A DNA stretch of 64,000 bases from Chryseobacterium koreense CCUG 49689. Lineage in GTDB: Bacteria; Bacteroidota; Bacteroidia; Flavobacteriales; Weeksellaceae. The notes under the pieces are model-generated. The model saw only the letters and a list, made by a program, of their open reading frames with translations, was not told the origin of the DNA and made no database searches. Location of the stretch: positions 62,001 through 126,000 of the forward strand of contig NZ_LFNG01000003.1 in assembly GCF_001045435.1 (NCBI RefSeq), read 5' to 3'. Positions 51,965 through 60,496 of the stretch are shown piece after piece. Numbering within the stretch: position 1 is the stretch's first letter; every line of letters starts with the position of its first letter. Both the position numbers and the translations under genes were made by a program.

Positions 51965-52705
51965 ATGAAAATTAAATCTATACTGGTTTCTCAACCTGCT
52001 CCAAGTGAAACTTCGCCCTATCTAGAAATGGCCAAAAAGGAAAAAATCAAGATTGATTTCAGGCCTTTTATTCATGTGGAAGGAGTGGATGCGAAAGAAC
52101 TTCGAACCCAAAAAATCGACCTTTCCCAATTTACAGGTGTGATTCTGACCAGCAAAAATGCAGTAGATCACTATTTCCGTTTAGCGGAGGAAATGCGTTT
52201 CGCGGTGCCGGATTCCATGAGATATCTTTGCCAGTCTGAAGCGATTGCAAATTATCTGCAGAAGCACATCATCTACAGAAAAAGAAAGATCGCGTTTGGC
52301 GAAAAGACTTTCGCCGATATGATGCCGCTTTTCAAGAAATTCCCGAATGAAAAATATGTAATTCCCGCATCAGATACTTTAAGTGCAGACATTGTGAAAG
52401 TATTGGAAGCTTCCCCGATTGAATGGACTAAAGCCACGATGTACAGAACTGTAAGCAGCGATTTGAGCGATATCAAAATCTCTGATTACGACATGCTGGT
52501 TTTCTTTTCGCGACAAGGAATTAGTTCATTGGGTGAAAACTTCAAGGATTTTAAACAAAATGACACCAAAATTGCGGTTTTTGGTGCAACAACCGAACAG
52601 GCTGCAAAAGACGCAGGTTTAAGGGTGGATGTGATGGCTCCCACAAAAGAAACTCCCTCAATGACGATGGCAATTGAGAAATACGTCAGAAACATGAACA
52701 AGTAG
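51965..52705 (+). CDS. hemD: Uroporphyrinogen-III synthase
   Basis: The chosen ATG at 51965 gives 246 residues (MKIKSILVSQPAPSE). Upstream TTG and ATG codons at 51953 and 51962 are alternatives. The enzyme cyclises hydroxymethylbilane in haem synthesis. It has the HemD two-domain fold with VILTSKNAVDHYF, YVIPASDTLSADIV and a C-terminal TPSMTMAIEKYV (the usual Pro-Ser/Thr block). It is probably co-transcribed with the DUF4271 gene. Confidence 0.9.
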   Translation: MKIKSILVSQPAPSETSPYLEMAKKEKIKIDFRPFIHVEGVDAKELRTQKIDLSQFTGVILTSKNAVDHYFRLAEEMRFAVPDSMRYLCQSEAIANYLQKHIIYRKRKIAFGEKTFADMMPLFKKFPNEKYVIPASDTLSADIVKVLEASPIEWTKATMYRTVSSDLSDIKISDYDMLVFFSRQGISSLGENFKDFKQNDTKIAVFGATTEQAAKDAGLRVDVMAPTKETPSMTMAIEKYVRNMNK

Positions 52706-52727
52706 TTTCTTCCAAAAAAATAAACTG

Positions 52728-52765
52728 AAAACCGTTTTTTCAATTTGAAGAACGGTTTTTTATTT
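52728..52765 (+). terminator. Terminator after hemD
   Basis: AAACCGTT and AACGGTTT arms enclose a 14-nt loop and are followed by a T-rich run. Confidence 0.7.
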
Positions 52766-52820
52766 TAATTAAATGTTAACTTTACCCGATTTTATCTCAA
52801 AAGAATAATCAAATAATCCC

Positions 52821-54863
52821 ATGAACGCTCCAAAAGCAAAAAAAATAGAGAAAATTCTTGAAATCCACGGTGACCGGCGCACCGACAACTATTTCTGGAT
52901 GAATGAAAGGGAAAACCCCGAAGTCACCAAATATTTGGAGGAAGAAAATGCATATTGCGATTTCATGATGAAGGATACCGAAAGTTTTCAGCAGGAACTT
53001 TTTGACGAAATGAAGTCCAGATACAAGGAAGATGACCAATCTTTGCCGTATTTTTTCAACAAGTATTGGTACATCGTGAGGTTTGAAATAGGGAAAGAAT
53101 ATCCTGTTTTCAGTAGAAAGTTTGAAACCTTAGAAAATGAAGAGGAAATTTTGCTAGATGTCAATATTTTGGCTGAAGGACAAAAGTTTTTCGAAGTCGG
53201 AAGTGTGGCCGTTTCTATGGACAACAAACTGATGACCTTTTCCAGCGACAATATGGGAAGAAGGATCTATACCATTCAGTTTAAAAATCTGGAAACCGGA
53301 GAAATCCTTCAGGACCAAATCGCAAATACCACCGGAAAAGCAGTTTGGGCCAATGACAACCGACATATTTTCTACATTAGAAAAGATAAAAATCTGCGTG
53401 CCTTCCAGGTTTATATGCACGAACTGGGAACCGATTCCTCGCAGGATGTCTTGGTTTTTCATGAAGAAGACGACACTTTTGATGTGAATGTCTTTAAGTC
53501 AAAATCACTGGAATATATATTTATTTCAAGTTCCAGCACGGTTTCGGACGAGCAGCGGTTTATTCCTTCAGAAAATGTTTTGGCGGAATGGAAAATCGTG
53601 CAGCCGCGAACCAAGGATTTGGAATATTCGGTGGAGCATTTTGAGGACGAGTTCTATATCATCACCAATGCGGATAAAGCGACCAACTTCAAAATCGTGA
53701 AAACAAAAGTATCAAATCCCGGAATCGAAAACTGGAAAGATGTGATTCCGCACCAAAAAGAGGTGCTCCTGGAAGGTTTTGAAATCTTTAAAAATTATTT
53801 GGTTCTGGAAGAAAGAAGAGAAGGTCTTCTTCAGATCAAAATCATTGACCATAAAAATAATACATCGCATTACCTTCCGTTTTCTGATCCTACTTACACG
53901 GCTTACATCGGATTGAATCTGGAATTCGATACCGAAAAATTGCGGTATGGATACACTTCTTTGACCAAACCAAGTTCTACCTTTGAATATGATATGAAGC
54001 AGAAAACCACCAAACTTCTGAAACAGCAGGAAGTTTTGGGTGGGAAATTTTTTGCAGAAAACTATATTTCCGAAAGAATTTGGGCAAAAGCGAGAGACGG
54101 AAAGAAAGTTCCGATTTCTTTGGTTTATCATAAAGACACCCGGAAATCTGATGAAACTCCACTTTTGCTTTATGGGTACGGAAGTTACGGACATACTGTG
54201 GATGCGAGTTTTTCAAATGTGCGACTGTCGATTTTGGACAGGGGTTTTATTTACGCGATTGCACATATCCGTGGCGGAGAATATTTGGGGAGGGAATGGT
54301 ACGAAGACGGAAAGTTGCTCCACAAGAAAAATACCTTTTTCGATTTCATCGATGCTGCGAAGTTTTTGGTGGACGAAAATTATACCTCGCCGAAACATCT
54401 TTATGCCATGGGAGGTTCCGCAGGTGGACTTTTAGTTGGAGCTGTGGTTAATTATGAACCAAATCTTTTCAACGGAATAGTGGCACAAGTTCCCTTTGTA
54501 GATGTGGTGACCACGATGTTGGACGAAGAAATCCCTTTAACCACGGGAGAATTCGACGAATGGGGAAATCCGAAAAAGAAAAAATATTACGATTACATGA
54601 AATCGTATTCCCCATATGACAATGTGGAAGCGAAGGATTATCCGAATATGCTGATAACTACCGGATTGCATGATTCGCAGGTTCAGTATTGGGAACCCGC
54701 AAAATGGACGGCAAAACTTCGGGAATTGAAAACGGACTCCAACATTTTACTTTTCAAAACCGACATGAGTTCCGGTCACGGCGGCGCGAGCGGAAGATTT
54801 GAAAGTTTGAAAGAGGATGCTTTGGAATATGCGTTTTTGATGAAACTGGAAAAAATAATTTAA
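52821..54863 (+). CDS. S9 family prolyl oligopeptidase (oligopeptidase B-like)
   Basis: The 680-residue serine peptidase cuts short peptides, probably after basic residues as in oligopeptidase B. It has an N-terminal beta-propeller (about 70-400) and a C-terminal alpha/beta-hydrolase domain. Ser 533 is in GGSAGGLL, the Asp in TGLHDSQVQYWEPAKW and the His in SSGHGGASGR. The HIRGGEYLGREWYEDG block typical of the family is present. No signal peptide is seen, so it is probably cytoplasmic. It is a single gene. Confidence 0.93.
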   Translation: MNAPKAKKIEKILEIHGDRRTDNYFWMNERENPEVTKYLEEENAYCDFMMKDTESFQQELFDEMKSRYKEDDQSLPYFFNKYWYIVRFEIGKEYPVFSRKFETLENEEEILLDVNILAEGQKFFEVGSVAVSMDNKLMTFSSDNMGRRIYTIQFKNLETGEILQDQIANTTGKAVWANDNRHIFYIRKDKNLRAFQVYMHELGTDSSQDVLVFHEEDDTFDVNVFKSKSLEYIFISSSSTVSDEQRFIPSENVLAEWKIVQPRTKDLEYSVEHFEDEFYIITNADKATNFKIVKTKVSNPGIENWKDVIPHQKEVLLEGFEIFKNYLVLEERREGLLQIKIIDHKNNTSHYLPFSDPTYTAYIGLNLEFDTEKLRYGYTSLTKPSSTFEYDMKQKTTKLLKQQEVLGGKFFAENYISERIWAKARDGKKVPISLVYHKDTRKSDETPLLLYGYGSYGHTVDASFSNVRLSILDRGFIYAIAHIRGGEYLGREWYEDGKLLHKKNTFFDFIDAAKFLVDENYTSPKHLYAMGGSAGGLLVGAVVNYEPNLFNGIVAQVPFVDVVTTMLDEEIPLTTGEFDEWGNPKKKKYYDYMKSYSPYDNVEAKDYPNMLITTGLHDSQVQYWEPAKWTAKLRELKTDSNILLFKTDMSSGHGGASGRFESLKEDALEYAFLMKLEKII

Positions 54864-54936
54864 ATAAATAGCCACTGATGCACAAATAACTTTCTTTATA
54901 GTTGATAAATTTGTGCATTCGTGACCTTAAATAAAT

Positions 54937-55278
54937 ATGACAGAAACAGAATTATGGAGCAAGGTTGAAAAATTTTTCTCTGAAAATTTCGATACCGACA
55001 AGCATCCGCAAATAGACACGATTTTATTCCTAATCGGTGTTCAGGAATTGGGAAGCGGAAAACAGAAATATACCAAAGACGACAAGTTGAATATCCTGCA
55101 TATTGCGGTTTGCAGATTGCTGGAACCTTTTGGTTATTTTAAGTTCACGCATTACGACGATGATGGCTATCCGCATTTTGAAGTGCTGGAAGATTTGCCG
55201 GAACTGAAACCGAATGAACAGCAGATTCTGATGAAAAAGGCGGTAATCCAGTATTTTATGGATGAAGGGCTTTTTTAA
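54937..55278 (+). CDS. Conserved hypothetical protein (113 residues)
   Basis: The small acidic soluble protein (MTETELWSKVEKFFSENFD) has a conserved-looking core IDTILFLIGVQELGSGKQKYTKDDKLNILHIAVCRLLEPFGYF. No domain name can be given. It lies 73 bp after the S9 peptidase on the same strand and is convergent with the SRPBCC gene, 2 bp away. Confidence 0.75.
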   Translation: MTETELWSKVEKFFSENFDTDKHPQIDTILFLIGVQELGSGKQKYTKDDKLNILHIAVCRLLEPFGYFKFTHYDDDGYPHFEVLEDLPELKPNEQQILMKKAVIQYFMDEGLF

Positions 55279-55280
55279 TT

Positions 55281-55769
55281 CTATTTGGCAATAATTTCCT
55301 CCAGCTGGTTCAGCTGCATTTCAAAACCGGTTCGGAAACCCATTTCCAGGATTTTGTTCAGGTCTTCCAGCGAATTGAAATAGATATTGAAGGTCAGTTT
55401 GGTGCCTTGTTCAATCCCGGTGAAGCCAATCAGCCAATTCAAAGTGGGAAGGTCCGTATTTACGTTTCCGTTTTCATCTGTGAAAAAATCAGAGACGGCG
55501 ATGCTTCTGTGGTTTTTGATTTCCTGGTACACCATTCCAGCGAACTGTTTCTCGTTTTCCGGACTCACCATCGCATAATTCCATTTTCCGCCTTCCCTGA
55601 AATCCATGTTTTTGGTTTCACATTTCCAGGGTTTCGGAGCCCACCATTGGTCGATCAGTTCTGGACGAGTGTAGTTGTTCCAGATTTCCGAAACATCAGA
55701 GGGGTAGATTTTCATGATGTATAATGAAAGTTGGTCTTCGTCTTTTGAAAAAATGATCGGAGAATTCAT
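55281..55769 (-). CDS. SRPBCC (AHSA1-like) domain protein
   Basis: The chosen ATG at 55769 gives 162 residues; six codons upstream are also open. The sequence has the AHSA1/START-like pattern: VSEIWNNYTRPELIDQWWAPKPW, MDFREGGKWNYAMVSPEN and a C-terminal helix ending MQLNQLEEIIAK. Members bind hydrophobic ligands or co-chaperone Hsp90. Specific function unknown. Confidence 0.85.
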   Translation of the reverse strand: MNSPIIFSKDEDQLSLYIMKIYPSDVSEIWNNYTRPELIDQWWAPKPWKCETKNMDFREGGKWNYAMVSPENEKQFAGMVYQEIKNHRSIAVSDFFTDENGNVNTDLPTLNWLIGFTGIEQGTKLTFNIYFNSLEDLNKILEMGFRTGFEMQLNQLEEIIAK

Positions 55770-55954
55770 ATTTTTAATTTTAAACAAATTTAAATCAATA
55801 TTTTTTAAACGGCTGATTTAAAAACAAATAGCGCATGATTTCAAGAAAAATTGTTAAAAAAATATGTTTTAAGAGTTTTTACATAATATTTTAGCATATT
55901 TTTTGTTATGTTATTCTTAAAACCATTAATTTTAACAATTCAAATTAAAACCAG

Positions 55955-57502
55955 TTGAATAATAAGTTCATTCCTTTTATTTCTGTGTTGATGACAATTT
56001 CTATGATTGTTTTCGTCACGTTGCAGCTTTATTGGATTAAGGAGCTGTATTCCGCATTGAATCAGGATTTCTCCAACAAAGTGTATTCTGCAATGGAATC
56101 TTCTGCCATGAAGATTTCACAACTGGAAGTGGATAAATACCTTAACCAGGAATATAAGAACTTCGGAAAAAATGTGATCGCGGGGAACAATGCGCAACCA
56201 ACGCAGTTTTACATCCAGCAGAATTCAGATTCAGCAAATCGTTCCACGATCACTTTTCAAAAAAGTATTGTTGAAAATCAAAATATCCCGATTTCGCAAA
56301 AAGGGGACAGTTTGAAACTTACCAAACTCTACACCGATGAGGGAATTCTGAAAATCAAAAAAGAAAGCAACTCCGAACCGCTGACTTCGCAATTGAGTAA
56401 AGATATCAGCAATAACACCTATGCTTTGCGGGAATTTGCGAAACTGAGCGCATCTAACCTGCCGATTGAAAAAAGGGTGGACGAAAAAACAGTGGATTCG
56501 GTGGTCGCCAAAGAATTGAAATTAAGCGGTTTGGATACCAAATTCGGTTTTGCGGTAATCGATAAGCACAACAAGATTACCAAAGTAGCCAACAAAATTT
56601 ATAACGACGAAAAAGACAAAATCAATTACACCTATCCGCTTTTCACTGACAGCAAAGATGAGACACTTTATACGCTGGCTCTGGTTTTTCCAAGAAAAGA
56701 TTACTCTTTGGCAAAAAACAATTTGCCCATGCTTCTCGGAACTTTTATGTCATTGCTCACGATTTTGGGGATCTACATCATTTCCATCAACTATATGATG
56801 CGGCAGAAAAAGATCTCGGATATCAAAACAGACTTTATCAATAATATGTCGCATGAGTTCAAAACTCCGCTGGCAACTATTTCTGTGGCGACCGACTCCT
56901 TGAGCAATGATAAAATAGCGACGAATCCCGAGAAAGTGAAATACTATTCACAACTCATCAAGCAGGAAAACCTGCGCATGAAAAAACAGGTGGAAAATGT
57001 GCTGAACATGTCGAAACTGGAAAGAAATGAAGTGCAGCTTTTCCTTAAAGAAACAGACGTTCGATCATTGATCAAGAAAATAACGGAATCTTTCGGTTTG
57101 ATTGTGGCGCAGCGAAACGGAACATTGACTCAGGAATTCAATACCGAAAAATATGTATTCAAAATCGATGAGTTCCATTTTTCGAACGCCTTGGTGAACC
57201 TGCTGGATAACGCGAACAAATATTCGCCGGAAAATCCTGCGATCACTGTGAGAACAAGAAATGAAGGAAATTGGTACGTCATTGAAATTTCTGATAAGGG
57301 AATGGGAATGGATATGCAAAATACCGGGAAGATTTTTGAAAAGTTCTTCCGGGAGGAAACCGGAAATATTCATAATGTCAAAGGACAGGGACTTGGTTTG
57401 TCTTATGTGAAGAAAATCATTGAGCTGCACAAAGGGCAAATTTTGGTGGAATCGACAAAAGGAAAGGGAAGTACATTTACGGTGAAACTGCCGATGAGCT
57501 AA
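55955..57502 (+). CDS. Sensor histidine kinase
   Basis: The 515-residue kinase starts at TTG 55955 (NNKFIPFISVLMTI). One helix at about 7-27, a periplasmic sensor region of about 225 residues and a second helix at about 255-278 follow. The HisKA domain has the phosphorylated His 300 in NNMSHEFKTPL. The HATPase domain has N-box LLDNANKYS, G1 DKGMGMD and G2 GQGLGLSY. It is paired with the response regulator 108 bp downstream. The signal sensed is unknown. Confidence 0.93.
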   Translation: MNNKFIPFISVLMTISMIVFVTLQLYWIKELYSALNQDFSNKVYSAMESSAMKISQLEVDKYLNQEYKNFGKNVIAGNNAQPTQFYIQQNSDSANRSTITFQKSIVENQNIPISQKGDSLKLTKLYTDEGILKIKKESNSEPLTSQLSKDISNNTYALREFAKLSASNLPIEKRVDEKTVDSVVAKELKLSGLDTKFGFAVIDKHNKITKVANKIYNDEKDKINYTYPLFTDSKDETLYTLALVFPRKDYSLAKNNLPMLLGTFMSLLTILGIYIISINYMMRQKKISDIKTDFINNMSHEFKTPLATISVATDSLSNDKIATNPEKVKYYSQLIKQENLRMKKQVENVLNMSKLERNEVQLFLKETDVRSLIKKITESFGLIVAQRNGTLTQEFNTEKYVFKIDEFHFSNALVNLLDNANKYSPENPAITVRTRNEGNWYVIEISDKGMGMDMQNTGKIFEKFFREETGNIHNVKGQGLGLSYVKKIIELHKGQILVESTKGKGSTFTVKLPMS

Positions 57503-57609
57503 AATAAATGGGTTTGGGTTAATTTTGAAAATGGCAATCTGCCTCTGCGAAGACAGGCCTTTAACATGAAACCTGAAACAAAAGAAACATTAAACAAAAT
57601 ATTAAAGAT

Positions 57610-58299
57610 ATGAGCAACAGAATCTTATTAGTAGAAGACGACCAAAGTTTTGGTGCGGTATTGAAAGATTACCTGACCATCAATAATTTTGAGGTTACCC
57701 TCGCTACAGACGGCGAACAGGGATTGAAAGAATTTACAGAAAATGAATTTGACATCTGTATTTTCGATGTGATGATGCCCAAAAAAGACGGATTCACTTT
57801 GGCGGAAGAAGTGAAAAGAATCGACAAGAATACGCCGATCATCTTCCTCACCGCAAGAAATATGCGCGAAGATATTTTGAAAGGCTACCAACTCGGTGCT
57901 GATGACTACATCACGAAACCGTTTGACACGGAATTATTGCTTTACAAAATCAAGGCAATCCTGCAGAGAAGCGCCGTGTTGGAAGATGACGAACAGGAAC
58001 AGTTCAAAATCAGCAACATTTTCTTCGACTCTATGCTGAGACAGCTCCGGGTAAATGACAATGAATACAAACTTTCACCTAAAGAGAATGAACTGCTGAA
58101 ATTGCTTTGCCTGCACAGAAACGACTTTATGCCGAGAGATTTGGCTTTGAGAAAAATCTGGAAAAAGGAAAACTATTTCACTGCACGAAGTATGGATGTT
58201 TATATCGCGAAACTCCGAAAACTCTTGAAAGAAGATGATGGTATTGAAATCATCAATGTGCACGGTGAAGGATTTAGACTTTTGGTCAAAAATTCTTAG
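57610..58299 (+). CDS. OmpR-family response regulator
   Basis: The 229-residue regulator has a receiver domain with phospho-acceptor Asp 53 (IFDVMMPKKDGF), Thr in FLTAR and Lys in YITKPFD. A winged-helix DNA-binding domain follows from about 135 (LSPKENELLKLLCLHRN, then RSMDVYIAKLRKLL). It is probably phosphorylated by the kinase encoded upstream. Target genes are not evident. Confidence 0.95.
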   Translation: MSNRILLVEDDQSFGAVLKDYLTINNFEVTLATDGEQGLKEFTENEFDICIFDVMMPKKDGFTLAEEVKRIDKNTPIIFLTARNMREDILKGYQLGADDYITKPFDTELLLYKIKAILQRSAVLEDDEQEQFKISNIFFDSMLRQLRVNDNEYKLSPKENELLKLLCLHRNDFMPRDLALRKIWKKENYFTARSMDVYIAKLRKLLKEDDGIEIINVHGEGFRLLVKNS

Positions 58300-58320
58300 G
58301 GGAGAAAGGTCTTAATTAAA

Positions 58321-58348
58321 AAAAGTTCGGAAATTTTTCCGAACTTTT
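58321..58348. terminator. Bidirectional terminator between the response regulator and SPOR genes
   Basis: Perfect arms AAAAGTTCGGAAA and TTTCCGAACTTTT around TT lie between convergent genes with a T-run to 58350. Confidence 0.85.
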
Positions 58349-58367
58349 TTCTTGGTCTTTTACCTGA

Positions 58368-58898
58368 TTATTTTGCTTCCACACAGAAAACGCGGTACTG
58401 GATCGCTACTGCGTTCTCGAAATATTTTTTGATGCTGGCCAAATCAGATGCGGCGCTTTGTTTGCTGAGGTAGCTTCCCGCCATCACTTTGTAGTTGGGT
58501 CTCAGCGATGCGTCTATTTCCACTTTCATATTGGGAAAACGTCTTCTGAAATACGTTCCCACTTCTCTGGCTTCCTCATTGCTTTTCACTACCGCCAGTT
58601 GGATTTTGTAGCCCATGATTCTGGGGTTTTTCCGGCAAATCTCAGCTTGTGACAATTCTCTTTCCGGAACGGCTATTTTCGGAATGTTATGGCTGTCATC
58701 TTCTGAAGAGGAGACGTTTTTGGTATTCGAAGTGAGGCATTTCTCCTCTTGGTTGACCAACATATCGTCGATTCTTTTATCCATCGAGATGGTCAAAGGC
58801 GTTCCTGAAATGGTGTCTTTTTTTACAACTTGTTGAGCTTCAATCAAGTTTAAAGAAAACAGCGATAAGAGGGCAATAATTTTTGTGAAACTTCTCAT
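58368..58898 (-). CDS. SPOR-domain exported protein
   Basis: The chosen ATG at 58898 (MRSFTKIIALLSLFSLNLIEAQ) gives 176 residues with a signal peptide. Earlier in-frame codons lie upstream of the -7 box at 58916-58923 and are rejected. Residues about 95-170 form a SPOR-like domain (YKIQLAVVKSNEEAREVGTYFRRRF, then YKVMAGSYLSKQSAASDLASIKKYF), known to bind denuded peptidoglycan strands. It is probably periplasmic, with a role near the cell wall. Confidence 0.8.
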   Translation of the reverse strand: MRSFTKIIALLSLFSLNLIEAQQVVKKDTISGTPLTISMDKRIDDMLVNQEEKCLTSNTKNVSSSEDDSHNIPKIAVPERELSQAEICRKNPRIMGYKIQLAVVKSNEEAREVGTYFRRRFPNMKVEIDASLRPNYKVMAGSYLSKQSAASDLASIKKYFENAVAIQYRVFCVEAK

Positions 58899-58915
58899 CA
58901 AAATTCTATTTTGGG

Positions 58916-58923
58916 CAAATTTA
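58916..58923 (-). promoter_or_regulatory. -7 box (TAAATTTG) for the SPOR gene
   Basis: The minus strand reads TAAATTTG 17 bp before the ATG at 58898. Confidence 0.6.
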
Positions 58924-59049
58924 GTGAAATAAAAATTATGCCAAGCGCCTTTATTTAGAACCATTAAAAGGTGTTATTTAGAATAGTTACAAATTATGTG
59001 AAAAATCGAAATGCTCCCGTATCTTCTGTTAATTATGTGTTAAAAGTCT

Positions 59050-59057
59050 TATTTTTG
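59050..59057 (+). promoter_or_regulatory. -7 box (TATTTTTG) for the act operon
   Basis: TATTTTTG lies 50 bp before the actA ATG, giving a leader of about 44 nt. Confidence 0.55.
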
Positions 59058-59107
59058 CCAAATTGAAAAGTAAACTCAAGACATTTTAACAACCCAAGAT
59101 TTTATAA

Positions 59108-60475
59108 ATGATTAGTTGGAGAAAGCATTACAAAAAAGGTCTGGTCGCGATTGGATTATTGTTATCAACCAGTGCTTCTATTTACGCTCAAGGAGATGCG
59201 GCAAACGGTGAGAAGCTTTTTAAGGCAAACTGTACAGCGTGTCACGCATTAGACAAACAGCTTGTGGGGCCTGCTCTCGGCGGAATAGTTGAAAAAGTAA
59301 AGACCGAGCAGAATCTGGATACAGACTGGCTGCACAAGTGGATTAAAGACAATAAGGCGCTTCGCGCATCGGGCGACAAATACGCGAACGAAATCTTCGA
59401 GAAGTTCAACAAGGTGGAGATGACCCCGTTTCCGAATCTTTCAGAGCAGGACATCACCGATATTCTGGAATACACCAGCAATCCTCCAAAACCAGCAGAA
59501 CCCGCAGCGGATGCAGCTGCCGCAACAGATGCGAACTCTTTCACAGCTATGGAGCAGGCGAAAAGAGACTCGATGAACGGAAAAGTCATCATCATTTCGC
59601 TTCTTGCCATCTGCGGATTACTTATATGGTTACTCGTTAGGCTTCGCCAGTTGGTTAAGCTACAGCAAACTGAAGAGCTTGAGGGGCTGAATGCTACCAG
59701 AGCAACTTCTTTCAGTGATCTTTACAAGAAATACAGTTACGTAGGAAAAGGAATTTTAACCCTTCTTGCCATTTTTGCCGCTTATGGAATTTGGAACTGG
59801 TTGATGTGGATCGGTGTTTACAAAGGTTACAAACCAGAACAGCCAATTTATTTTTCCCACAAAATCCACGCAGGAATCAATAAGATTGACTGCCAGATGT
59901 GCCACTCCAGCGCGAAATACGGAAAGGTTTCTGAAATCCCTTCGATGAACGTTTGTATGAACTGCCACAGAAACATCTCCGAATATCAAGGTAAATATTT
60001 TGAGCCAGGAAAGGATAAAGCTTTCTATGATGCAGAAATCCAAAAAATCTACGCTGCAACAGGGTGGGATGCCGGAAAACAGCAATATACCGGAAAAACC
60101 AATCCGGTAGAATGGGTGAGGATCCACAACATGCCGGACTTTGTTTACTTTAACCACTCGCAGCACGTAGTTGCCGGTGAACAGGCCATCATCAACTCTT
60201 TCAACAAGAAAAATCCAGACGCGAAAATCGACGTGGTTTGTAAAGCTTGTCACGGACAGGTAGATACCATGAATGTGGTGCAGATGGCAAATGATTTTAC
60301 CATGGGATGGTGTATCGAATGTCACAGAACAACGGAGGTTGATATGAACAATGGTTATAATAAAGAATACTTCAAAAATCTACACGATAAGCTGAAAAAG
60401 CAATATCCTCAAACTGAAGGAAAAATCACCGTAGATGCCATTGGAGGTCTTGAATGTGGTAAATGTCATTATTAA
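59108..60475 (+). CDS. actA: Alternative complex III subunit ActA, monohaem plus pentahaem cytochrome c
   Basis: The 455-residue subunit of the quinol:cytochrome c oxidoreductase has six CxxCH haem sites. CTACH at 42-46 lies in an N-terminal monohaem domain. CQMCH (262), CMNCH (283), CKACH (378), CIECH (402) and CGKCH (450) form the C-terminal pentahaem part. A signal-like N-terminus and two hydrophobic helices (about 158-178 and 216-238) anchor it. It is the first gene of the act operon, 21 bp before actB. Confidence 0.92.
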   Translation: MISWRKHYKKGLVAIGLLLSTSASIYAQGDAANGEKLFKANCTACHALDKQLVGPALGGIVEKVKTEQNLDTDWLHKWIKDNKALRASGDKYANEIFEKFNKVEMTPFPNLSEQDITDILEYTSNPPKPAEPAADAAAATDANSFTAMEQAKRDSMNGKVIIISLLAICGLLIWLLVRLRQLVKLQQTEELEGLNATRATSFSDLYKKYSYVGKGILTLLAIFAAYGIWNWLMWIGVYKGYKPEQPIYFSHKIHAGINKIDCQMCHSSAKYGKVSEIPSMNVCMNCHRNISEYQGKYFEPGKDKAFYDAEIQKIYAATGWDAGKQQYTGKTNPVEWVRIHNMPDFVYFNHSQHVVAGEQAIINSFNKKNPDAKIDVVCKACHGQVDTMNVVQMANDFTMGWCIECHRTTEVDMNNGYNKEYFKNLHDKLKKQYPQTEGKITVDAIGGLECGKCHY

Positions 60476-60496
60476 TATTAAAAATTAGAAGTATCA